DNA of 64,000 nt from Methylobacillus arboreus (GCF_020532725.1 NZ_JAJAVC010000011.1:124001-188000); one strand, 5' to 3'. Shown: positions 17,533-26,387, numbered from the stretch's first letter. Made by a program: numbers and translations. The notes: generated from the sequence alone by a model not told the origin.

Positions 17533-18378
17533 TTATGTTCCTCGCGATGCGCTGTTGCGGCGGCTGCTCCACCATTGCAGGCCATTGATGGCGAACAATA
17601 GCAGGAAGGAGATGATCAGCATCACGACGGCTACTGCGGTAGCGCCGGTGTAATCATATTGCTCCAGCTTGGTGATGATGATCAGTGGCGTGATTTCGGA
17701 CACCATGGGCATATTGCCTGCAATGAAGATCACAGAGCCATATTCGCCAATGGCGCGGGCAAATGCCAGGGCAAAGCCGGTGAGCAGGGCGGGCCAGAGC
17801 GCAGGCAGGATGACACGGCTGAATGTCTGCCAGCGATTGGCCCCCAGGCTGGCTGCGGCTTCCTCGGTTTCGGCTTCAAGATCCTCAAGCACGGGTTGCA
17901 CCGTACGCACTACAAAAGGCAGGCCGATGAATGTAAGGGCCACTACAACGCCCAATGGGGTGAATGCCACCTTGACCCCAAGGGGTTCCAGCAGGCTGCC
18001 AATCCAGCCATTGGTTGAATAGACCGCAGTCAGGGCGATGCCTGCCACTGCGGTTGGCAGTGCAAAAGGCAGGTCGACCAGGGCATCCACCAGTTTTTTG
18101 CCTGGAAAAGTATAGCGAGTCAGCACCCAGGCGGTGAGTAGGCCAAAGATCGCATTGATGACTGCGGCAAACAAGGATGCGCCGAATGTCAGCTTGTATG
18201 AGGCCACAACGCGTGGCGTGGTGACGGTGTGCCAGAACTCGGCAAAGCTCAATTCAGTCGTCTTGAAAAACGCCGCGGACAGCGGAATCAATACAATCAG
18301 GCTGAGATATAGCAGGGTATAGCCCAGTGAGAGATTGAATCCGGGGAGCACATTATTCGGTTTGTGTTTTTTGGCCAT
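17533..18378 (-). CDS. cysT: Sulfate ABC transporter permease CysT (CysU)
   Basis: Second inner-membrane channel subunit of the sulfate importer. The protein has 281 residues with about seven hydrophobic segments. Typical stretches are [18 protein letters not shown], the EAA loop [31 protein letters not shown], and [17 protein letters not shown]. It is the first gene of cysTWA and has its own promoter-like element at 18410-18446. The ATG at 18378 is in a leader of about 30 bases that shows no clear Shine-Dalgarno sequence (TTCACAAAT before ATG), which is odd for the lead gene. Confidence 0.95.
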   Translation of the reverse strand: MAKKHKPNNVLPGFNLSLGYTLLYLSLIVLIPLSAAFFKTTELSFAEFWHTVTTPRVVASYKLTFGASLFAAVINAIFGLLTAWVLTRYTFPGKKLVDALVDLPFALPTAVAGIALTAVYSTNGWIGSLLEPLGVKVAFTPLGVVVALTFIGLPFVVRTVQPVLEDLEAETEEAAASLGANRWQTFSRVILPALWPALLTGFALAFARAIGEYGSVIFIAGNMPMVSEITPLIIITKLEQYDYTGATAVAVVMLIISFLLLFAINGLQWWSSRRNSASRGT

Positions 18379-18409
18379 ATTTGTGAATTCTGTTTGTTTG
18401 GCTGGGCAG

Positions 18410-18446
18410 GTGCAATGTAGCAGAAGCTTTACGTTGGAAAAAATAA
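18410..18446 (-). promoter_or_regulatory. Shared sulfur promoter element upstream of cysT
   Basis: Minus strand: TTATTTTT, 18 bases, then CTACATTGCAC, which contains the extended -10 TGCTACATT. The same layout is found before yezD and in slightly varied form before the porin and sbp genes. No good -35 is present, as expected for an activator-dependent promoter. Confidence 0.55.
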
Positions 18447-18490
18447 TATGTTTTTATAATGATATATCCGGATATTATTCTTCCCATACA

Positions 18491-19378
18491 TTATGCTGCT
18501 GCGCGCTTGTTCAATCTCAAGGTTGGCTTCAAGGCATCTGTAGGTTGCAATTCCTTTGCAGTCACCGGTTTGCCGAGGAAGTACCCTTGCAGCAAGGTGC
18601 TGCCTGATTCAATGGCGATCTCAAGGCCGGCTTGGGACTCTATACCCGTAATCACGGGCTGGGCGCCAATGTCGTGCACAAGCTGGATCAGTCGGGGCAA
18701 TATTTTGCGCACGCGCGCATTGCGTTCGGCTTCCTTGATCAGGCTGATGTCCAGCTTCACAAATTCGGGCGAAAGTTTCCATAGCCGCTCCAGATGCGAG
18801 TGCTTGTTGCCGAAGTTGCCAATGGCGATGCGATAGCCGCGCTCGGTGTAGTTCTCAATGGCATCTGCCAGCTGGTTTTCATGTTCGACGACACTTTCCT
18901 GTATCTCAATCACCACGCGATTGGTCGGTACGGAATTGGAATGCAATATACGTTCGAACACTTTGCCATGCGCATTAACGCTCATGAGCAGGTTGGGATG
19001 GACGTTCAGGAACAACAGGCCATTTTCAGCATAAATCTGGCGGAAATTCAGCACATGGAGCGTGCGTACCACACGATCAAACTTAACCAGCTTGCCTACT
19101 TGTGCCGCAAAGCTGAAGGCGAACTCAGGGCTGATTGCCTGCTGGCCTCCAAGCGATGGGCGGATAAAAGCCTCATGGCCGCACAAGTCCCCAGCCTCAC
19201 TATCATAGATGGGCTGGAAAGCGCTGTTCAGCTGCAGCCCCAGGAAAGTACTGTTGAACTCTCCTGATGATTGTTCTTCCAGGCCATATTCATCAAGGTC
19301 CAGATATAAGGACTCGCGCAATTGAGACTTTAACTGCTCAATGGCGGCTGATGTGGTAGCTGTTTGTTTTTTGCTCAT
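18491..19378 (-). CDS. EAL-domain protein with degenerate active site
   Basis: Resembles cyclic-di-GMP phosphodiesterases but is probably not catalytic. About 295 residues from the ATG at 19378, ten bases after the sbp stop. Residues 1-50 form a charged N-terminal segment; the EAL fold follows with FQPIYD, EAFIRP in place of the EAL loop, NVHPNLL, EIQESVV, and the C-terminal LLQGYFLGKPV. The central metal-binding DDFG is replaced by GNFG (AIGNFGNKHSHLERL), so both aspartates are missing. The later KLDISLI and GIES positions remain. Placement between sbp and cysT ties it to sulfate uptake; it may sense a nucleotide or bind a protein partner. That role is inference. Confidence 0.85.
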   Translation of the reverse strand: MSKKQTATTSAAIEQLKSQLRESLYLDLDEYGLEEQSSGEFNSTFLGLQLNSAFQPIYDSEAGDLCGHEAFIRPSLGGQQAISPEFAFSFAAQVGKLVKFDRVVRTLHVLNFRQIYAENGLLFLNVHPNLLMSVNAHGKVFERILHSNSVPTNRVVIEIQESVVEHENQLADAIENYTERGYRIAIGNFGNKHSHLERLWKLSPEFVKLDISLIKEAERNARVRKILPRLIQLVHDIGAQPVITGIESQAGLEIAIESGSTLLQGYFLGKPVTAKELQPTDALKPTLRLNKRAAA

Positions 19379-19388
19379 GTTCGGTTGC

Positions 19389-20378
19389 TTATTTGTTAGC
19401 GTAAATCTGGTCGAAAGTCCCGCCATCGGCAAAATGGGTTTGTTGTGCTTTTTGCCACCCGCCAAATGTCTCATCAACAGTGAAAAGCGCCAGTGGCTTG
19501 AAGCTTGCCTTGTGTGCGGCCAATACGTCGGCAGAGCGCGGGCGCAGATAATGGCGCGCTGCGATTTCCTGGCCTTCTTGTGAGTAATGGAATTCAAGGT
19601 AAGCCTGGGCTACCTGGCGTGTCTTGCGCTTGTCCACGACTTTGTCGACGAGGGCAATGGGGTTTTCGGCGAGTATGCTGGCAGAAGGGTAGACCACATC
19701 AAAATTGCTATTGCCCAGTTCTTTATTGATGAGGAATACTTCATTTTCAAATGTCAGCAACACATCCCCGATGCCGCGTTGTACAAAGGTGGTGGTGGCA
19801 CCGCGCCCTCCTGCATCCAGGACAGGCACATTCTTGAACAGGCGAGCCACAAAGTCGCGGGCCTTGGCTTCATCGCCGCCCTTTTTGATCACGGCGCCCC
19901 AGGCTGCGAGGTAGCTATACCGCCCGTTTCCCGAGGTTTTGGGGTTGGGAATCACGACGCCTACTCCCGGTTTTACCAAGTCATCCCAGTCCTTGATGTG
20001 CTTGGGGTTGCCCTTGCGGACGAGAAAGACGGTGGTGGACGTGGTGGGTGAGCTTGCGTTAGGCAGGCGTTTTTGCCAGTCGGCGGGAATCAGCTTGCCG
20101 CGCTCGAACAGGATATCAATATCATTGCTCTGGTTCATGGAAATGATATCGGCTTGCAGGCCATCAGCAACGGAGCGGGCCTGTTTGCTGGAACCGCCAT
20201 GGGATTGGTTGATGGTGACGGCTTCCCCGGTTTTTTGTTTCCAGTACTTGCTGAAAGCAGGATTGAAGTCCTTATAGAACTCTCGCGTGACGTCATAAGA
20301 TACATTGAGCAAGCTGGTGTCAGCATGTGCGAGCCCTGTAGCGGCTAATAGGCTGATCGCCAGTATTTTTTTTAGCAT
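19389..20378 (-). CDS. sbp: Periplasmic sulfate-binding protein (first copy)
   Basis: Captures sulfate in the periplasm and delivers it to CysTWA. The protein has 329 residues with a signal peptide ending GLAHA at residue 19. Mature family motifs are LLNVSYDVTREFYKDFN, INQSHGGSSKQARSVADGL with the SHGGS sulfate loop, VIPNPKTSGNGRYSYLAAWG and [28 protein letters not shown] ribosome binding site precedes the ATG. It heads a unit with the EAL gene and has a promoter-like element at 20405-20436. A second copy lies at 25348-26358; the two differ clearly, so this is not a recent duplication. Confidence 0.95.
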   Translation of the reverse strand: MLKKILAISLLAATGLAHADTSLLNVSYDVTREFYKDFNPAFSKYWKQKTGEAVTINQSHGGSSKQARSVADGLQADIISMNQSNDIDILFERGKLIPADWQKRLPNASSPTTSTTVFLVRKGNPKHIKDWDDLVKPGVGVVIPNPKTSGNGRYSYLAAWGAVIKKGGDEAKARDFVARLFKNVPVLDAGGRGATTTFVQRGIGDVLLTFENEVFLINKELGNSNFDVVYPSASILAENPIALVDKVVDKRKTRQVAQAYLEFHYSQEGQEIAARHYLRPRSADVLAAHKASFKPLALFTVDETFGGWQKAQQTHFADGGTFDQIYANK

Positions 20379-20404
20379 CTAGACCTCAGAGGGATTGATA
20401 CAGA

Positions 20405-20436
20405 GTGAACTGTACTATAGGTTTTTCCAAAAATAA
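20405..20436 (-). promoter_or_regulatory. Variant sulfur promoter element upstream of sbp
   Basis: Minus strand: TTATTTTT, 13 bases, then GTACAGTTCAC. The -10 core and TTCAC ending match the other copies, but the AT box is five bases closer. Transcription would start near 20402, giving a leader of about 24 bases. Confidence 0.45.
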
Positions 20437-20552
20437 TGTAAAAGAATATAGTTGAATATATTTAAGCCTAAATCATCTTTTGAAACTCTCCCCCTTCTTA
20501 TATAATTTTTAATTATAAATATAGAATTAATTGGAATATGTGATAATCTTCC

Positions 20553-20717
20553 ATTATGCAAGAGTTTGTTGCACCATCCTCAATATGGACAGCAGACATT
20601 GTAAACGATGGCGCGTTTTAAGTTTCATGCCATATTTAAGTTGAATCGTGAGCGTTTAGCTGACCGGACAGCCGGAAGTCAGTGCGTCCTTCAGGGTACA
20701 CTGGCTTTTTTGTTTTT
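20553..20717 (+). promoter_or_regulatory. Candidate transcription-attenuation leader of the encapsulin operon
   Basis: This is part of the 365-base gap between sbp and epsC. An extended -10 (TG at 20539, GATAAT at 20542-20547) would start RNA near 20554. A terminator follows: stem 20678-20689 with 20694-20705 (one mismatch), then TTTTTTGTTTTT. A second hairpin, 20660-20682 (CTGAC/GTCAG plus CGG/CCG), uses the bases that form the 5' arm of the terminator, so the two cannot coexist. epsC starts only 26 bases after the T tract. A 21-codon frame at 20555-20620 has no cysteine run and no ribosome binding site. No known riboswitch class was recognised. Confidence 0.5.
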
Positions 20718-20743
20718 GTGGATCCCACTCTGGGTAGCGCCTG

Positions 20744-21700
20744 ATGAGTCAAAGTGAAAAAAATGCTGAGGTTGGTGATGAACTGGGCATCAGTCAGATC
20801 GTAAATGAGCTACGTGAGGTCAGGCTGACAGCGCTTGAACACCGTAATCGCCTTAACCGTCCCCCCAAGTTGCCTGCCCGCAAGGCGCTGGCTGGAGTAG
20901 TGGAGGGACTGGGGGCTGCCTTGTTTCCCAACCGGCTTGGTTTGCCTGATCTGCGTGAGGAAGGCATTGATTATTTTGTCGGCCATACCTTGGATGTGGC
21001 ATTGCGCGAACTGGTGGTTCAAGTCCGGTTGGAGCTGAGCCTTGCAGGCGAAGTTGCTGGGCAGGCGGAAGATGTTCGAGCGCGTGCAACATCGCTGGTA
21101 AGGGGCTTTGCGGCGCAGTTGCCGGCCGTCAGGCAATTGCTCGACAGCGATATCCGGGCTGCCTATGAAGGGGACCCTGCAGCCCGGAGTGTGGATGAGG
21201 TATTGGTGTGCTATCCCGGTATCAATGCCATTATCCATTACCGTATCGCCCATGTGCTGCATCAACTGGGCGTACCGTTGATTGCCCGCATGATCACCGA
21301 AATTGCCCATTCCGCGACCGGTATTGATATCCATCCCGGCGCGCATATCGGAGAGGGGTTTTTTATCGACCACGGCACCGGTGTCGTGATTGGCGAAACC
21401 TGCATTATTGGCCGCCGCGTCAGGCTTTACCAGGCGGTAACCCTGGGAGCCAAGCGTTTCCCTGTGGATGCCGATGGCAGTCTGGTCAAGGGCAATGCAC
21501 GTCATCCCATCGTAGAGGATGATGTCGTGATCTATGCAGGTGCCACGATACTCGGCCGGATCACGATTGGCCGCGGATCGGTGATCGGCGGCAATGTCTG
21601 GCTCACGCATGGCGTGCCGGCCAACAGCAATATTAGCCAGGCGCAGATGAGGGAAGGCGCGCCCGCAGGCCAGCATAACGGTACTGCGACTCATCAATAA
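20744..21700 (+). CDS. epsC: Serine O-acetyltransferase, EpsC type
   Basis: Makes O-acetylserine, the carbon precursor of cysteine. The protein has 318 residues: an N-terminal helical domain of about 180 residues and a left-handed hexapeptide-repeat domain (GIDIHPGAHIGEGFFIDHGTGVVIGETCIIG, ATILGRITIGRGSVIGGNVWL). The active-site histidine lies in FFIDHGTG. The long N-terminal part marks the EpsC/SrpH group rather than E. coli CysE. It is first in an operon with an encapsulin and a cysteine desulfurase, an association known for family 2A encapsulins. GGGTAG before the ATG is the likely ribosome binding site. Confidence 0.93.
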   Translation: MSQSEKNAEVGDELGISQIVNELREVRLTALEHRNRLNRPPKLPARKALAGVVEGLGAALFPNRLGLPDLREEGIDYFVGHTLDVALRELVVQVRLELSLAGEVAGQAEDVRARATSLVRGFAAQLPAVRQLLDSDIRAAYEGDPAARSVDEVLVCYPGINAIIHYRIAHVLHQLGVPLIARMITEIAHSATGIDIHPGAHIGEGFFIDHGTGVVIGETCIIGRRVRLYQAVTLGAKRFPVDADGSLVKGNARHPIVEDDVVIYAGATILGRITIGRGSVIGGNVWLTHGVPANSNISQAQMREGAPAGQHNGTATHQ

Positions 21701-21778
21701 AGGAGAGCGGCCTTTGCAGCCGCAACTTATTAGTTAGTCGATATTTTTAGTTAGTAGATTTTTAAAGGAGAGCGCTAC

Positions 21779-22696
21779 ATGTCTGATATCCATCAAGGCC
21801 ATACCGCACTGGGCGATGTTGCGGCCCGCACGCTGGCCAATGCCACCAAAACCGTGCCCATGCTGGGCGCCATCACCCCGCGCTGGCTGGTACACCTTTT
21901 GCAATGGGTGCCAGTCGAGGCCGGTATCTACCGCGTCAACAAGGTAAAGGACAACCATCATGTCGAAGTGGATTGCTCCAACAAGGATGAACGTGAGCTG
22001 CCCGCGACATTTGTCGATTATGAAGAGTGGGGCCGCGAATATGTGCTGAATGCCGTCAATACCGTGGTGGACGTGCATACCCGGATTTCTGATCTCTACA
22101 GCAGCCCGCACAACCAGATCCGTGAACAGTTGCGCCTGACCATAGAAACCGTCAAGGAGCGCCAGGAAAGCGAGCTGGTCAATAACAAGGAATACGGCCT
22201 GCTGCATAATATTGCAGCCGGACAAAAAGTGAAGTCCCGTACCGGCTCCCCAACACCGGATGATTTCGATGAGCTGATTTCCCGCGTCTGGAAAGAGCCA
22301 GCGTTCTTCCTGGCTCACCCTCAAGCAATTGCAGCATTCGGCCGCGAATGTACACGTCGTGGCGTGCCACCGCCAACCGTCAGCCTGTTTGGCTCACAAT
22401 TCATTACCTGGCGTGGCATCCCGCTGATCCCATGTGACAAGCTGCGCGTCACCAAAGGTAAGACCAACATTCTATTGCTGCGTACTGGTGAAAGCCGTCA
22501 AGGCGTGGTTGGCCTCTACCAGCCGAATCTGCCAGGCCAGCAAAGCATGGGGCTTTCCGTGCGTTTCATGGGCATCAACCACAAGGCGATCGCTTCATAC
22601 CTGGTTTCCCTTTATTGTTCGCTGGCGGTGTTGACCGAAGATGCGATTGCCGTGTTGGAGAATGTAGACGTAGGCAACTACTATGACTACAAGTAA
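21779..22696 (+). CDS. Family 2A encapsulin shell protein (SrpI-like)
   Basis: HK97-fold shell protein that assembles into a protein nanocompartment. It has 305 residues and resembles the sulfur-regulated SrpI shell: ALGDVAARTLANATKTVPML, ITPRWLVHLLQWVPVEAG, VVDVHTRISDLYSSPHNQI, WKEPAFFLAHPQAIAAFGRE, TVSLFGSQFITWRGIPLIP and the C-terminal LTEDAIAVLENVDVGNYYDYK. A strong AAAGGAGAG lies before the ATG, consistent with a many-copy shell. The 78-base gap to epsC holds a small hairpin (GCGGC/GCCGC) and a second copy of AAAGGAGAGCG. The next gene overlaps by 14 bases and encodes the known cargo type. Older annotations may call it a phage coat or membrane protein. Confidence 0.95.
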   Translation: MSDIHQGHTALGDVAARTLANATKTVPMLGAITPRWLVHLLQWVPVEAGIYRVNKVKDNHHVEVDCSNKDERELPATFVDYEEWGREYVLNAVNTVVDVHTRISDLYSSPHNQIREQLRLTIETVKERQESELVNNKEYGLLHNIAAGQKVKSRTGSPTPDDFDELISRVWKEPAFFLAHPQAIAAFGRECTRRGVPPPTVSLFGSQFITWRGIPLIPCDKLRVTKGKTNILLLRTGESRQGVVGLYQPNLPGQQSMGLSVRFMGINHKAIASYLVSLYCSLAVLTEDAIAVLENVDVGNYYDYK

Positions 22697-24542
22697 CCTT
22701 AACGATTTGTCTTCCTTCGAGCCCGAAGCCATTCTTAGCGCGTTGCCAGGCGAGCATCCTCGTATGGCTGCGGCATTGGCAGTAGGGCGGGAAGCGCAGG
22801 CAGGCGGCCACTTGGATATAGACGAACTCACCCGTATTGCAAACGAGATTTACGCTGAAGGGTTCCCTCGTCCACAACAGGATTTTCCATCGGCAGCTTC
22901 GCTGACCGATGCTGCAGCGCCTTACGCTGCGGGCAGTCCTACTATCGGTGCTCAGGTGCCGCCAGCTCCTTCGGCGATTTCTGCAGTGCCTGCCGGGTTG
23001 CCTGCTGCGACCAATGTGGTGCCGGGGGCGGAAACCGTGCCGGTAAGTGCGCCCAGTTTCGGCATATCCCCATCGGATCTGCCGCCGGAATTCAGCCAGG
23101 AGCGTGTGGATGCGGTAGGGGCTGTGCCACGCTTCCCCGGGCTTGATATCAGCAGCCTGTTGGGCGGTTCTGATATTCCCTATCCCGTGGATTTACAAAG
23201 TTTGCTGACATCGCCGAACAGCAGTGCTGCCGGCTCGGGAAAATCAGCGGGAAGCAAGGCCTCGCCTTATTACTTCCTGGCTGAGACGCCTGGAGTGCCG
23301 GAGGTTTCAACTTCGGCCCATCCGCCGTTTGATGCCAACTTGGTGCGCAAGGATTTTCCTATCCTGCGTGAGCTCGTGAATGGCAGGCCGTTGATCTGGC
23401 TGGATAACGCAGCAACCACGCAGAAACCGCAAGTGGTGATCGATCGCCTGTCCTATTTCTATCAGCACGAGAACTCGAATATCCACCGTGCCGCACACGA
23501 GTTGGCGGCACGCGCTACCGATGCCTATGAAGGAGCGCGTGAAACAGTACGTCGCTTCATCAATGCGCCTGCGGTGGAAAATATCGTATTCGTGCGAGGA
23601 ACGACAGAGGCGATCAACCTTGTGGCAAAAAGCTGGGGCAAGAAGCACCTGGGCGAGGGTGACGAGATCATTGTCACCAATCTTGAGCACCATGCCAATA
23701 TCGTGCCTTGGCAGCAGCTTTGCCAGGAAACTGGGGCCAAGCTCAAGGTAGTGCCGGTGGACGACAGTGGGCAGGTTTTGCTGGATGAATATCAGAAACT
23801 GCTGACTTCGCGCACCAAGCTTGTATCTTTCACGCAAGTATCCAATGCCCTGGGTACCGTGACGCCAGCACATGAAATGATTGCAATGGCGCATGCCGCC
23901 GGTGCAAAAGTGCTGCTGGATGGAGCTCAATCCGTCTCGCACATGCGTACTGATGTGCAGGCGCTGGATTGCGATTTCCTAGTGTTCTCTGGGCACAAGA
24001 TATTCGGTCCGACTGGTATCGGCGCTTTGTACGGCAAGCCTGAAGTACTGGATGATATGCCAGCCTGGCAAGGCGGCGGCAATATGATCCAGGATGTTAC
24101 CTTCGAGAAAACCGTGTATCACGGCGCTCCAGCCAGGTTCGAGGCCGGTACCGGCAATATCGCCGATGCTGTGGGCATGGGGGCAGCGCTTGAGTATGTG
24201 GAGCGTCTGGGGATAGAAAACATTGCGCGCTACGAGCATGAGCTGTTGGTCTATGCGACAGCCGCACTCAACAAGGTGCCTGGCTTACGCCTGATCGGCA
24301 CTGCGCAGAACAAGGCCAGCGTACTGTCATTCAACCTGCATGGCTACAAGAGCGAAGAGGTTGGTGCGGCATTGAATCAGGAAGGCATAGCCGTTCGTTC
24401 CGGCCACCATTGCGCGCAGCCGATTTTGCGGCGTTTCGGGGTAGAAACCACAGTACGGCCATCCCTGGCTTTCTATAACACTTATGCTGAGGTTGATATC
24501 TTGCAAGGCGTGCTGCTTAAATTGGCGTCTGCCAAGCGCTAG
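22683..24542 (+). CDS. Encapsulin-cargo cysteine desulfurase with long N-terminal targeting domain
   Basis: SufS-type PLP enzyme predicted to release sulfur from cysteine inside the encapsulin. The protein has 619 residues. Residues 1-215 are low-complexity, rich in A, P, S and G, with conserved islands (LSALPGEHPRMAAALAVGRE, GLDISSLLGG, YYFLAETPG), matching the disordered cargo-loading domain of family 2A cargo. Residues about 220-615 are the desulfurase: RKDFPILRELVNGRPLIWLDNAATTQKP, HRAAHELA, TNLEHHANIVPW, LDGAQS, FSGHKIFGPTG with the PLP lysine, and RSGHHCAQPILRRFG with the catalytic cysteine. It overlaps the shell gene, so the two are likely co-translated. Two terminators follow. Confidence 0.95.
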   Translation: MTTSNLNDLSSFEPEAILSALPGEHPRMAAALAVGREAQAGGHLDIDELTRIANEIYAEGFPRPQQDFPSAASLTDAAAPYAAGSPTIGAQVPPAPSAISAVPAGLPAATNVVPGAETVPVSAPSFGISPSDLPPEFSQERVDAVGAVPRFPGLDISSLLGGSDIPYPVDLQSLLTSPNSSAAGSGKSAGSKASPYYFLAETPGVPEVSTSAHPPFDANLVRKDFPILRELVNGRPLIWLDNAATTQKPQVVIDRLSYFYQHENSNIHRAAHELAARATDAYEGARETVRRFINAPAVENIVFVRGTTEAINLVAKSWGKKHLGEGDEIIVTNLEHHANIVPWQQLCQETGAKLKVVPVDDSGQVLLDEYQKLLTSRTKLVSFTQVSNALGTVTPAHEMIAMAHAAGAKVLLDGAQSVSHMRTDVQALDCDFLVFSGHKIFGPTGIGALYGKPEVLDDMPAWQGGGNMIQDVTFEKTVYHGAPARFEAGTGNIADAVGMGAALEYVERLGIENIARYEHELLVYATAALNKVPGLRLIGTAQNKASVLSFNLHGYKSEEVGAALNQEGIAVRSGHHCAQPILRRFGVETTVRPSLAFYNTYAEVDILQGVLLKLASAKR

Positions 24543-24569
24543 CTGAGTGACTGAAGTAGTAGCAAACGC

Positions 24570-24652
24570 AAAAGGCCAGAAATAAATTTCCTGGCCTTTT
24601 GCGTGTATGTGGGCAAAACAAAAGCCGGATGTTTATCCCGGCTTTATATTTT
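24570..24652. terminator. Two bidirectional terminators between converging operons
   Basis: Hairpin one: 24570-24579 with 24591-24600 (AAAAGGCCAG/CTGGCCTTTT). Hairpin two: 24621-24628 with 24638-24645 (AAAGCCGG/CCGGCTTT) with T-rich tails on both strands. They separate the encapsulin operon from the opposing TOBE/DUF2325/sbp operon. Confidence 0.85.
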
Positions 24653-24661
24653 TATGATGGA

Positions 24662-24877
24662 TTACACCTTGGCGAGGGAAACCTCGGTTGCCTTGATCAA
24701 GGCCAGCACTTCGGTGCCGACTTGCAGGTTCAGCTCATTGACTGAGCGCGTGGTGATCACGGAGGTGACGATGCCGACTGGGGTTTCTACATCGATTTCG
24801 GAAACCACAGGGCCGAGCACGATTTCCTTGATCCGGCCACGGAACTGGTTACGGACATTGATTGCATGAATTGCCAT
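24662..24877 (-). CDS. Single TOBE-domain molbindin-like protein
   Basis: Small cytoplasmic oxyanion-binding protein. The 71 residues form one Mop/TOBE domain: RNQFRGRIKEIVLGPVVSEI, then VTSVITTRSVNELNLQVG and the closing VLALIKATEVSLAK, the standard molybdate-binding fold. It is last in the operon yezD-sbp-DUF2325-TOBE. Molybdate and sulfate are similar oxyanions, so a role in telling them apart or in holding molybdate under sulfate starvation is possible, but this is inference. Confidence 0.85.
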   Translation of the reverse strand: MAIHAINVRNQFRGRIKEIVLGPVVSEIDVETPVGIVTSVITTRSVNELNLQVGTEVLALIKATEVSLAKV

Positions 24878-24916
24878 GATAAAACTCCTTTTGCTGCATC
24901 TATACTTGAGTAAGCG

Positions 24917-25273
24917 TTAATTCAGTGAGCGACCTTGCCACTGCTGGCGGTTTTGGGCATCTTCGCTACATTCCTCCTCCACGACATAGTCGGGGTTGAG
25001 CTGCCTTAACCGCGTTCGCAAGGCAGTCGGGCCATTGGGGGTATATACAATCCTTACGCCGCGCTTGGCTGCGCTTTGCTTGATCTTGTGGGTGAATGTA
25101 TGGCTGATCCAGTCCGTCACCAACACGATCAGGTCGGTATCGTGGGGGATGACTTTCTTGCCATCGCCTACCTTGCGGCCTGACCAGTGGTTGATATGGG
25201 TGATGCCAAAATTGGATAGCTCTTGCTTGATGCCTTCAATCTGGTCGCCGCCGACAATTAACGCAGTACTCAT
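24917..25273 (-). CDS. DUF2325 domain-containing protein
   Basis: Function unknown. The 118-residue protein shows the DUF2325 pattern: an opening ALIVGGDQIEGIKQEL strand-loop-helix, HWSGRKVGDGKKVIPHDTDLIVLVTDWISH and RGVRIVYTPNGPTALRTRL. The fold looks like a small Rossmann-type domain. It is transcribed between sbp and the TOBE gene, 39 bases before the latter, in an operon whose promoter element matches that of cysTWA. Homologues often sit near sulfur or metal transport genes; a regulatory role is a guess. Confidence 0.8.
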   Translation of the reverse strand: MSTALIVGGDQIEGIKQELSNFGITHINHWSGRKVGDGKKVIPHDTDLIVLVTDWISHTFTHKIKQSAAKRGVRIVYTPNGPTALRTRLRQLNPDYVVEEECSEDAQNRQQWQGRSLN

Positions 25274-25347
25274 GGTGAGAGTCTCCTTTAGCTGCTGGCG
25301 GCGCCAAATTGTGCCTGGCGCTGCCTGTTAATCAATAATGATGGGTT

Positions 25348-26358
25348 TTATTGCTGGTATATCTGGTCAAAGGTTCCGCCGTCGGAAAAGTGTAATTTCT
25401 GTGCCTTTTGCCAACCGCCAAACGCAGAATCAATAGTGACCAAGGTCAGTTTCGGGAAAGTCTTCTCATATTTCTTTGCGACGGATTCCAGGCGCGGGCG
25501 GTAGTAATTCTTCGCGGCAATTTCCTGGCCAGCTTCGCTGTATAGATATTCGAGATAGGCTTCCGCTGCCTTGCGGGTGCCGCGCTTGTCTACTACCTTA
25601 TCCACGACAGAAACGGAAGGCTCGGCCAGGATGGAAAGGGATGGCGCCACAATCTCGAACTTGTCGGGTCCCAGTTCCTTTTGCGCCAGGAACGCTTCGT
25701 TTTCCCATGCCAGCAGCACATCGCCTATGCCGCGTTCGACAAAGGTCGTTGTAGAGCCTCGAGCGCCAGAGTCAAGCACTGGCACGTTCTTGAGAATCTT
25801 GCCGATGAGCTCGCGGGTCTTGGTCTCGTCGTTGTTGAACTTCTTTTGGCCGTAAGCCCATGCGGCCAGGTAGTTCCAGCGTGCCCCGCCGGAAGTCTTG
25901 GGGTTGGGGGTGATCACTTTGATGCCAGGCTTGGCCAGATCATCCCAATCCTTGATGTTCTTGGGGTTGCCCTTGCGCACAAGGAATACGATGGTGGAGG
26001 TATAGGGCGAACTGTTGTCTGGTAGGCGCTTGATCCAGTCCTTGTTGATCAGCTTGCCTTTTTCGTAGAGCGCATCCACGTCGTAAGCAAGTGCCAGGGT
26101 AACGACATCCGCTTGCAGGCCGTCAATGACCGAACGGGCCTGCTTGCCTGAACCGCCATGAGATGTCTTGATAGTGACCTTGTCGCCAGTCTTGGCTTGC
26201 CATTGCTTGGCGAATACGCTGTTGTACTCCTGATAAAGTTCGCGGGTGGGATCGTAAGAAACATTAAGCAGGGTAATGTCGGCAGCTAGGGTGGACAAGG
26301 GGGTTGCCAATACAGCGGCAACGATCAGGCTGGAAAGGCCAGGGAACAAGTGTTTCAT
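25348..26358 (-). CDS. sbp: Periplasmic sulfate-binding protein (second copy)
   Basis: Second Sbp-family protein, 336 residues, with a signal peptide ending TLAA near residue 25. Motifs [56 protein letters not shown] and [24 protein letters not shown] are conserved. It is the second gene after yezD and shares no operon with a permease, so it probably feeds CysTWA as well. Differences in the loops from the first copy could change affinity or ligand (sulfate versus thiosulfate); this cannot be read with confidence. Confidence 0.95.
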   Translation of the reverse strand: MKHLFPGLSSLIVAAVLATPLSTLAADITLLNVSYDPTRELYQEYNSVFAKQWQAKTGDKVTIKTSHGGSGKQARSVIDGLQADVVTLALAYDVDALYEKGKLINKDWIKRLPDNSSPYTSTIVFLVRKGNPKNIKDWDDLAKPGIKVITPNPKTSGGARWNYLAAWAYGQKKFNNDETKTRELIGKILKNVPVLDSGARGSTTTFVERGIGDVLLAWENEAFLAQKELGPDKFEIVAPSLSILAEPSVSVVDKVVDKRGTRKAAEAYLEYLYSEAGQEIAAKNYYRPRLESVAKKYEKTFPKLTLVTIDSAFGGWQKAQKLHFSDGGTFDQIYQQ

Positions 26359-26387
26359 GCAACAAAATCCTTTATTTGGGTAATTGT

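Noticed and set aside
20555-20620. Leader peptide gene in the epsC leader
   Set aside because: The 21-codon frame has no ribosome binding site and no run of cysteine or serine codons, and it starts at about the predicted transcription start.
21779-22696. Encapsulin gene as a prophage capsid
   Set aside because: No other phage genes are nearby, and the overlapping cysteine desulfurase and upstream serine acetyltransferase fit a family 2A encapsulin.
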